This document shows, one piece after another, positions 1-4,159 of a stretch of 5,340 bases of DNA (position 1 is its first letter; each line of letters starts with the position of its first letter). Both the position numbers and the translations under genes were made by a program. The stretch lies in the NCBI GenBank assembly GCA_021647535.1, contig JAKIUO010000190.1, forward strand, positions 1 to 5,340, given 5' to 3'. Below the pieces are notes generated by a model. That model worked only from the letters and a program-made list of their open reading frames with translations. It searched no databases and was not told where the DNA came from. The DNA is from Hyphomicrobiaceae bacterium. Lineage in GTDB: Bacteria; Pseudomonadota; Alphaproteobacteria; Rhizobiales; JAKIUO01.

Positions 1-29
1 TGCCGATTGCTTCGTCAAAACAATCGGCA
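1..29 (-). terminator. Possible terminator hairpin after the peptidase gene
   Basis: A perfect 9-bp inverted repeat (TGCCGATTG at 1-9, CAATCGGCA at 21-29) encloses an 11-nt loop. It begins 10 bp past the stop codon of the minus-strand peptidase gene, where an intrinsic terminator would sit. On the minus strand the U-run that would complete a terminator would lie to the left of base 1, outside the window, so this cannot be confirmed. The stem may also extend beyond the edge. On the plus strand no T-run follows it. Confidence 0.4.
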
Positions 30-39
30 TGGAAAAACA

Positions 40-2163
40 TCACATTGTGCCTTGCAGATTTTTCACTTCAAGGGCGAAGGCCATCACCAGTGCGACCTCT
101 TTGAGATAGTCAAAGCGCCCGGATGCGCCGCCGTGACCGGCCTCCATATTGAGGTTAAGCATGAGAATATTGTCATCGGTTTTGAGTTCGCGCAAACGGG
201 CCACCCATTTGGCGGGCTCCCAATAGGTCACGGCGCTATCAGAAATGCCCGAGCGCACCAGCATGGGGGGGTAATCCTGCGCGCTGACATTCTCATAGGG
301 GGAATAGGAGGCGATATAGTCAAAGGCCTGCTTGTCGGTGATGGGATTGCCCCATTCGTTCCATTCTGGCGGGGTCAGCGGCAGGGTGTCGTCCAGCATG
401 GTATTGAGAACATCAACAAATGGCACTTCGGCGACAATACCGCCAAACAGTTCAGGTGCCCAGTTGGCGACAACGCCCATCAACATGCCGCCCGCCGAGC
501 CGCCCTGAGCGATAATCTGCCCTTTACTGGTGAATTTTTGCGCGATGAGATGTTCAGCGCTCGATATGAAATCCTTAAACGTGTTTTTCTTGGTGGTGGT
601 TTTGCCAGACAGATACCAGTTGCGGCCCTTTTCTTCGCCCCCCCGGATATGGGCGACGGCATAGATGAAACCGCGATCCACCAGCGACAGGCGATTGGTG
701 GAAAAACCCGCCGGAATAGAGATGCCGTAGGAGCCATAGCCATAGAGCAGCACAGGGGCCGAGCCATCCAGCTTTGTGTCTTTGCCATAAAGCAGGGTGA
801 TGGGGATCTGTTCGCCATCATGGGCCGTTGCCATGATACGCCGCGCGACATAATCTTCAGGGGTGTGGCCGCTGGGCACTTCCTGCGTTTTACGAAGGGT
901 GCGCTCGCGGCTTGCCATATTATAGTCGAAAACTTTGGAGGGGGTTGTTGGTGAAGAATAGGTGAAGCGGATCATATCTGTGTCATATTCATAGCCCGCC
1001 GACATGCCAAGGCTATAGGCTTCCTCGTCAAATTCTATGGCGTGCTCGCTGCCATCGTCCAGCGCCGTGATGATGATGCGGGGCAGGGCATTTTCGCGTT
1101 CCAGCCGCACCATATGGCCTTTGAAAACGGTGACATCAAGCACCAGTCGACCTTGCTGATAAGGCACCAGATCACGCCAATTGTCGCGTCCCGGGGTGTT
1201 GACCAAAGCGCTCATGATCTTGAAGTCTTCGGCCTTGTCGCAATTGGTCAGGATGATCAAACGGTCATTGCTTTCATCATGATCGACAGAATATTCGTGC
1301 CCCTCCTCGCGTTTGGCAATGAGCAGCGGTTCCTGTTCGGGGGCTTTTGCGTCGATCAGCCATTTTTCGCTGGTCTGGTGATCGCCAGCATGGATGAGGA
1401 TGAAACGCCCGCTCTGGGTTTCGTCGAGCCCCAGAAAAAAGCCGCTGTCGAGCTCTTCATAGACGATGACATCCTGATCCGGGCTGGTGCCAAGGGCGTG
1501 GCGGTAGATCCAGCGGATACGCTTATTGTCATCATATTTGCCATAGAACAGGAATTTGGCGTCGGCTGACCAGCAGACCCCGCCACCTGTGTTTTCAATG
1601 GCAGTGTCGAGACGTTTGCCGCCATCAAATTCTTCGATCAACAAGGTGCAGTAGCCAGAGCCCTTGGTATCATAAGACCAGGCCAGCAATTTATGGTCGG
1701 GGCTGTGCGAGACTGCGTGGATCTGGTGGTAGACATGGCCTTTGGCCTGCTTGTTACCATCAAGATATATCTGTTCGTTGTCGTTGTCGTTGTCTCGCGG
1801 CTTGCGGCAAAAAAGTGGATATTGCTCGCCCTCAATGACGCGGGTGTAATAATCATAGGGGCCATCTGCACTGGGTACAGAGCTGTCATCTTCCTTGATC
1901 CGGGCTTTCATCTCTTCGTATAAATCAGCTTGAAGAGCTTCTGTTGGCTCCATAATAGCGTCGCTATAGGCATTTTCAGCTTCCAGATGGCTGCGGATAT
2001 CGGGCGCGAGAACGGAGGGGTCCTTCAGCACGTCTTGCCAGTTGCCATCGCGTAACCAGCCATAATCATCACTCAATATATGACCATGAACGGTTGTGGT
2101 TTGTGTTTTTTGCGGGGTTTTAGGCGGCTGTGGAGTGGTGTTGGTCATATTTTTTGTTTTCAT
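40..2163 (-). CDS. ptrB: Oligopeptidase B (protease II), S9A prolyl oligopeptidase family
   Basis: This is a 707-residue cytoplasmic serine peptidase. Family members cut short peptides after Arg or Lys and cannot admit folded proteins, because a beta-propeller caps the active site. The N-terminal motif DDYGWLRD (32-39) and following helix match the family. A divergent propeller spans roughly 75-430, and an alpha/beta-hydrolase domain follows. The triad is complete: Ser556 in GGSAGG, Asp642 in SGISDSAVTYWEPAKW, and His677 in EAGHGGASGRF. HIRGGEEKGRNWY (505-517) and the EWNEWG region (600-605) are also typical of oligopeptidase B rather than prolyl oligopeptidase. No signal peptide or membrane segment is visible, and the length is normal. 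The first 20 or so residues are rich in Thr, Pro and Gln. Met1 (2161-2163) and Met6 (2146-2148) are both possible starts, and neither has a good Shine-Dalgarno sequence. It is divergent from mucR, so probably monocistronic. The family call is firm; the natural substrate is unknown. Confidence 0.93.
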   Translation of the reverse strand: MKTKNMTNTTPQPPKTPQKTQTTTVHGHILSDDYGWLRDGNWQDVLKDPSVLAPDIRSHLEAENAYSDAIMEPTEALQADLYEEMKARIKEDDSSVPSADGPYDYYTRVIEGEQYPLFCRKPRDNDNDNEQIYLDGNKQAKGHVYHQIHAVSHSPDHKLLAWSYDTKGSGYCTLLIEEFDGGKRLDTAIENTGGGVCWSADAKFLFYGKYDDNKRIRWIYRHALGTSPDQDVIVYEELDSGFFLGLDETQSGRFILIHAGDHQTSEKWLIDAKAPEQEPLLIAKREEGHEYSVDHDESNDRLIILTNCDKAEDFKIMSALVNTPGRDNWRDLVPYQQGRLVLDVTVFKGHMVRLERENALPRIIITALDDGSEHAIEFDEEAYSLGMSAGYEYDTDMIRFTYSSPTTPSKVFDYNMASRERTLRKTQEVPSGHTPEDYVARRIMATAHDGEQIPITLLYGKDTKLDGSAPVLLYGYGSYGISIPAGFSTNRLSLVDRGFIYAVAHIRGGEEKGRNWYLSGKTTTKKNTFKDFISSAEHLIAQKFTSKGQIIAQGGSAGGMLMGVVANWAPELFGGIVAEVPFVDVLNTMLDDTLPLTPPEWNEWGNPITDKQAFDYIASYSPYENVSAQDYPPMLVRSGISDSAVTYWEPAKWVARLRELKTDDNILMLNLNMEAGHGGASGRFDYLKEVALVMAFALEVKNLQGTM

Positions 2164-2236
2164 ATAAATGCCAAAGGGGGTGAAACAGCTATGTAGCCCG
2201 AAACCGCATTTGAAAGGAACCCCGAAACGAAGGGGA

Positions 2237-2252
2237 TTTTTTTTGGGGGGGG
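2237..2252. repeat. T8-G8 homopolymer junction upstream of the peptidase gene
   Basis: Eight T (2237-2244) are followed directly by eight G (2245-2252), 74-89 bp upstream of the peptidase start codon. A short CCCC (2220-2223) / GGGG (2232-2235) pair precedes the T-run on the plus strand. Homopolymers of this length are prone to slippage and to sequencing error. Here they lie in the presumed 5' leader or promoter of the peptidase gene, so length changes would alter spacing rather than reading frame. Confidence 0.6.
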
Positions 2253-2553
2253 TGGCTGAAAAGACAATAAGTTTAGAATTGTCCTAAATATAGTGCAGCT
2301 GATTTGTGATCATTTTAGTGTAAAATACAAGGCAATTAAATATAATGACAAAAATTTTATGTTTTGACCATGTAACCCCATGCGACAATCTGATGCAATA
2401 GTGTTGTATTGACCACAGTTATGTGAAAATAGAAACGTCCATTATTTGGCAGATTTTGACAATAACTGATTGACAGCACTAACCAATTATAAATCTGTAG
2501 ACGGTTTTGGTCGATATGTCGCATAGCAATAAGAGCAAACAATGCTTTAATAA

Positions 2554-2601
2554 CTTGATATTCAAGATCTAAATATGTGAGATACTTGTAAATTCACAAG
2601 T
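2554..2601. promoter_or_regulatory. Two neighbouring CTTG...CAAG palindromes, possible operators
   Basis: The first palindrome is CTTGA-TAT-TCAAG (2554-2566). The second is ACTTGT-AAATTC-ACAAGT (2584-2601), with perfect 6-bp arms. Both have CTTG/CAAG outer arms, and their centres are about 32 bp apart, close to three helical turns, which would place two bound dimers on the same DNA face. They lie about 350-395 bp before the mucR start and 390-440 bp before the peptidase start. Short palindromes of this kind occur by chance in 800 bp of AT-rich DNA, so the operator reading is an inference based on shared arms and spacing. Confidence 0.25.
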
Positions 2602-2724
2602 GCTGATATCTAAGGCAACATTTTACATGTTGAAAATCTCAGCTCTATAGTTTTGATTTAAATGGCCCGAATGAAATGGAATTAGAGAATGTGGATAAAT
2701 GCAGAAGTCAAAATGTAGTATCAC

Positions 2725-2753
2725 TTGATTTTATATTATGATTTGTGTAAATA
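2725..2753 (+). promoter_or_regulatory. Weak sigma-70-like promoter candidate for mucR
   Basis: TTGATT (2725-2730) is separated by 17 bp from TAAATA (2748-2753). The -35 matches 4 of 6 consensus positions and the -10 matches 3 of 6. A TATATT (2732-2737) nearby is a better -10 but has no matching -35. Initiation here would give mucR a leader of about 190 nt. In DNA this AT-rich such matches are common, so this is only the best-spaced candidate seen by eye. Confidence 0.2.
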
Positions 2754-2948
2754 TATGCAGCCTGTTCCTTTTGGTTTGTGGCGTATTAAATAAATCCTGT
2801 GGGATTTGACCGGTTTTTTTGTTTTCATTGATTGTTTCGATGAAGGGAAAAGCTGTTTTAACTATGCGCGGATCAATGGGTTGGCCAGTCACAATAATAA
2901 TAATGGCTGGTGTTGGGGACATGTATTGAACAAGAAAGCAGAGTAATT

Positions 2949-3353
2949 ATGGAAGAATGCCTGGAACAGACTGAGCTCGTACATCTTGCCGCTGATGTTG
3001 TTGCTGCATATGTCAGTAATAACACAGTCGTCGCAGCAGAATTGCCGACGATTATAAATGACGTGTATGACGCTCTGAATACGGCTGCTGTCAAAGCCTG
3101 CACGCCTCCACAAGAGGAATACAAGCCTGCAGTATCCATCAAGAAGAGTATTCAACCAGACTATTTGATCTGTCTGGAAGATGGTCAGAAATTCAAATCG
3201 CTGAAACGCCATTTGAAAACTCATTACGATATGTCTCCAGAAGAATATCGTGAGAAATGGTCTTTGCCCCATGATTATCCCATGGTAGCGCCGAACTATT
3301 CGGAGAAACGTCGTTCTCTGGCCAAGAAAATGAAACTGGGCCACAAGCGCTAG
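2949..3353 (+). CDS. mucR: MucR/Ros-family zinc-finger transcriptional regulator
   Basis: This encodes 134 residues, the usual size for the family. Homologues act as H-NS-like, self-associating regulators that bind AT-rich DNA, repress their own promoter, and control exopolysaccharide, motility, virulence or cell-cycle genes in alphaproteobacteria. The N-terminal helices (about 5-45, including YVSNNTV) correspond to the oligomerisation region. The prokaryotic zinc finger is C75-x2-D78-x9-H88-x3-H92, in CLEDGQKFKSLKRHLKTH. It is followed by the family signature MSPEEYREKWSLP (95-107), PMVAPNYSEKR and a basic tail ending GHKR. The second metal ligand is Asp instead of the Cys in Ros, as I recall for several MucR relatives. 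The frame is open back to a GTG at 2910, but I chose the ATG at 2949: the extra 13 residues do not resemble the family, and a weak purine-rich stretch (GAAAGCAGAG) precedes it. The gene appears intact and ends in a structured 3' region. Regulatory targets cannot be inferred from this window. Confidence 0.88.
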   Translation: MEECLEQTELVHLAADVVAAYVSNNTVVAAELPTIINDVYDALNTAAVKACTPPQEEYKPAVSIKKSIQPDYLICLEDGQKFKSLKRHLKTHYDMSPEEYREKWSLPHDYPMVAPNYSEKRRSLAKKMKLGHKR

Positions 3354-3385
3354 TTCTTTTCTATACTTAAAAAAATAGAAATATA

Positions 3386-3537
3386 GCCGGGTGGCCATGG
3401 ACATTCAAATTGCAGATTGATGAATAGCGTTGCTAGGATAACGGTTTTTCATCAGCATTTCTGGATTTACTGGCACCCGGAGTGTGATTCAGCAAAACCG
3501 CCCCTTTTATTCGTATATTGGGGCGGTTTTTCTTTTT
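3386..3537 (+). ncRNA. Possible structured small RNA or structured mucR 3' UTR
   Basis: Thirty-three bases after the mucR stop, a long imperfect stem can be drawn. CCGGGTGGCCA (3387-3397) pairs with TGGCACCCGG (3471-3480), giving 10 bp with one bulged G. Inside it are AAAT 3407-3410 with ATTT 3465-3468, CAGA 3413-3416 with TCTG 3460-3463, and TGATGAA 3418-3424 with TTCATCA 3448-3454. The tip contains TAGC-GTT-GCTA (3425-3435). A strong intrinsic terminator starts 13 bases after this fold, giving an RNA of about 150-165 nt. A -10-like TATACT (3362-3367) could allow independent initiation, but I see no -35. Alternatively this is simply the mucR 3' untranslated region. It has no tRNA T-loop or SRP RNA tetraloop region, and I cannot assign it to a known RNA family. 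Confidence 0.4.
3494..3537 (+). terminator. Strong intrinsic terminator downstream of mucR
   Basis: AAAACCGCCCC (3494-3504) pairs perfectly with GGGGCGGTTTT (3520-3530), an 11-bp stem around a 15-nt loop, followed by a T-rich tail through 3537. The GC core plus U-tail is textbook Rho-independent termination on the plus strand. It lies about 140 bp beyond the mucR stop and would end mucR transcripts or the RNA proposed just before it. The A-rich left arm could also let it work in the minus direction against read-through from the convergent channel gene. Confidence 0.85.
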
Positions 3538-3596
3538 GTCTTTTCTTGTGGTTGGTGAGGAGGGGATTATCAAAAAGGCTGATCTTCTCTGCGCTC

Positions 3597-3616
3597 CCCG
3601 GGTTCTTCACCCAGGG
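3597..3616 (+). repeat. GC-rich palindrome, copy 1 (one arm mismatch)
   Basis: CCCGGGT-TCTTC-ACCCAGG is a 7-bp-arm hairpin with one mismatch in its right arm. It matches the copies at 3811 and 3885. Its right flank, CAATTCAATTCTC, mirrors the left flank of copy 2. Confidence 0.7.
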
Positions 3617-3648
3617 CAATTCAATTCTCACGCAAACTCGCTGCGCGA

Positions 3649-3688
3649 CGGGGCCAGCCCCGAACCCCGTTGGAGGGACACCCTCCAA
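3649..3688 (-). repeat. Double-hairpin unit A
   Basis: Read on the minus strand, hairpin 1 is TTGGAGGG-TGT-CCCTCCAA (3688-3670). A CGGGG spacer follows, then hairpin 2, GGGGC-TG-GCCCC. The same order, with a different hairpin 1 stem sequence, recurs on the plus strand at 4035-4078. No T-run follows, so it is not a typical terminator. Confidence 0.5.
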
Positions 3689-3737
3689 ACCTCCTGTTTT
3701 TCTATTTGAAAATAAAATAAGGGAGGGTTTGGGAGGT
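3680..3737. repeat. Large imperfect hairpin inside the element
   Basis: ACCCTCCAAACCTCC (3680-3694) pairs imperfectly with GGAGGGTTTGGGAGGT (3722-3737). The 27-nt loop is AT-rich and itself contains TATTT-GA-AAATA. The pairing competes with the smaller hairpin at 3670-3688, so the two structures would be alternatives. Confidence 0.5.
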
Positions 3738-3741
3738 CTCC

Positions 3742-3782
3742 CAAGCGGGCCAGAAAGCGGATAATGGGCAGCAGCCCGCTTG
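3742..3782. repeat. Inverted repeat CAAGCGGGC / GCCCGCTTG
   Basis: Perfect 9-bp arms at 3742-3750 and 3774-3782 enclose 23 nt. A smaller TTGC-GAA-GCAA hairpin (3780-3790) overlaps the right arm. It forms part of the hairpin-rich element and shows no sign of coding. Confidence 0.55.
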
Positions 3783-3810
3783 CGAAGCAAAGCTTTCGAA
3801 AATTGAATGG

Positions 3811-3830
3811 CCCGGGTTCTTCACCCGGGG
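3811..3830 (+). repeat. GC-rich palindrome, copy 2 (perfect)
   Basis: CCCGGGT-TCTTC-ACCCGGG has perfect 7-bp arms and a 5-nt loop, followed by one further G. The plus strand shows the same loop as copy 1, but its left flank GAAAATTGAATGG is the mirror image of the right flank of copy 1. Confidence 0.75.
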
Positions 3831-3870
3831 TCCATGCCGCAAACGAGAATTTTCCCAATATATCAACTCA

Positions 3871-3915
3871 TTGCCATTCTGGATCCCGGGTGAAGAACCC
3901 GGGAGGCGATGGCGA
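3871..3915 (-). repeat. GC-rich palindrome, copy 3 (inverted), with outer stem
   Basis: CCCGGGT-GAAGA-ACCCGGG (3885-3903) is copy 2 in reverse orientation with perfect arms. An outer stem, TTGCCAT (3871-3877) with ATGGCGA (3909-3915), pairs over 7 bp including one G-U, giving a two-tier hairpin. The flank CATTCTGGATCCCGGG resembles REP-like intergenic palindromes common in alphaproteobacteria; that resemblance is from memory and unchecked. A fragment of the same flank, CATTCTGG, recurs at 3939-3946. Confidence 0.6.
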
Positions 3916-4034
3916 CAACCACCAGTCAATCATTTTGCATTCTGGTATTATAACTAATTCAAAACAATGACTTGCATATTTTCTTATCCATAATTGGGGT
4001 TAATTATTATCAATTATTCCAAACGGACAGGTTC
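3904..4034. other. AT-rich stretch between the repeats
   Basis: Beyond the CATTCTGG fragment at 3939-3946, this stretch holds only an AT-rich inverted repeat, ATAATT (3990-3995) with AATTAT (4002-4007). GGACAGGT occurs at 4025-4032 and again at 4040-4047. I see no coding frame of note and no convincing promoter. Confidence 0.4.
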
Positions 4035-4078
4035 CCAAAGGACAGGTCCTTTGGCGGGGTCGCAGGGGCGGAGCCCCT
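4035..4078 (+). repeat. Double-hairpin unit B
   Basis: Hairpin 1 is CCAAAGGAC-AG-GTCCTTTGG (4035-4054, perfect 9-bp arms). It is followed by CGGGG (4055-4059), TCGCA and then hairpin 2, AGGGGC-GGA-GCCCCT (4064-4078). The order and the linker match unit A at 3649-3688 on the other strand, while the hairpin 1 stem differs in sequence. It sits about 80 bp beyond the stop of the minus-strand channel gene and might help end its transcripts, but no U-run adjoins either stem in that direction. GGTTATGA is directly repeated just downstream (4089-4096, 4100-4107), 11 bp apart. Confidence 0.5.
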
Positions 4079-4159
4079 CATTAATGAAGGTTATGAATGG
4101 GTTATGATAAAGGGCTGTTGGTATAAGAATACAGTTTTCCCTGCTTTTTGAAACAGCGC

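Larger units (their letters stand above)
2164..2948. other. AT-rich divergent spacer between the peptidase and mucR
   Basis: This is a spacer of about 785 bp without a supportable gene. The first 90 bp include G- and C-rich patches. From about 2260 to 2870 base composition drops sharply: lines 2341-2400, 2521-2580, 2641-2700 and 2701-2760 count to about 27-32% G+C, against about 53% in a sampled peptidase line. TpA steps are frequent. Known MucR proteins bind AT-rich DNA containing TpA steps and repress their own promoter, so this is a plausible autoregulatory region (inference). Two TTGACA hexamers (2456-2461, 2470-2475) lack a well-spaced -10; the TATAAA at 2488-2493 sits 12 or 26 bp away. 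A small hairpin (AAATCC 2792-2797, GGATTT 2802-2807) lies six bases before a T7 run at 2814-2820, in what would be the mucR leader. Confidence 0.6.
3596..3830. mobile_element. Palindrome-bounded intergenic element of about 235 bp, MITE-like
   Basis: The ends are imperfect inverted repeats of about 33 bp. Reading inward, the left end is CCCCGGGT-loop-ACCC followed by AATTCAATTCTC. The right end, on the minus strand, is CCCCGGGT-loop-ACCC followed by ATTCAATTTTC. The 5-nt loop is the reverse complement between the two ends. The interior is packed with hairpins: CGGGGC-CA-GCCCCG (3649-3662), TTGGAGGG-ACA-CCCTCCAA (3670-3688), a longer imperfect stem between 3680-3694 and 3722-3737, and CAAGCGGGC (3742-3750) with GCCCGCTTG (3774-3782). 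No transposase is present and no clear target-site duplication flanks it. It may be a non-autonomous insertion, or two REP-like palindromes that happen to face each other. Confidence 0.4.

Noticed and set aside
7..954. Long open frame on the plus strand antisense to the peptidase gene
   Set aside because: The minus strand here encodes an intact, recognisable hydrolase domain. The antisense product has no recognisable domain and is explained by codon bias in the opposite frame.
2220..2244. CCCC-N8-GGGG followed by T8 as a plus-strand terminator
   Set aside because: The stem is only 4 bp, and no plus-strand gene ends upstream, since the peptidase gene runs the other way.
2380..2524. ATGCGACA (2380-2387) and TGTCGCAT (2517-2524) as terminal inverted repeats of a small insertion
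   Set aside because: Several 8-bp inverted matches are expected by chance in 800 bp. No extended match or target duplication was seen.
2357..2542. Minus-strand frame of 61 codons in the AT-rich spacer
   Set aside because: It needs a TTG start, has no ribosome binding site, and its product shows no domain or coding-like composition.
2792..2820. AAATCC-TGTG-GGATTT hairpin plus T7 as an attenuator in the mucR leader
   Set aside because: The stem is short and AT-rich, and six bases separate it from the T-run, so it is too weak to call; it is only noted in the spacer entry.
3386..3481. Resemblance of GCCGGGT...ACCCGGA to a tRNA acceptor stem
   Set aside because: The terminal pair fails (G against A), there is no GGTTCGA-type T-loop, no proper D-arm and no anticodon arm. 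The SRP RNA signature is also absent.
3597..3903. Repeated palindromes as a possible CRISPR array
   Set aside because: There are only three copies, in mixed orientation with irregular spacing (about 195 and 55 bp), and no cas genes are present.
3417..3970. Several overlapping frames on both strands encoding a recurring RVKNPG or PGSSPG peptide
   Set aside because: The recurring peptide is just the translation of the CCCGGGT-N5-ACCCGGG palindromes; the frames shadow the repeats.
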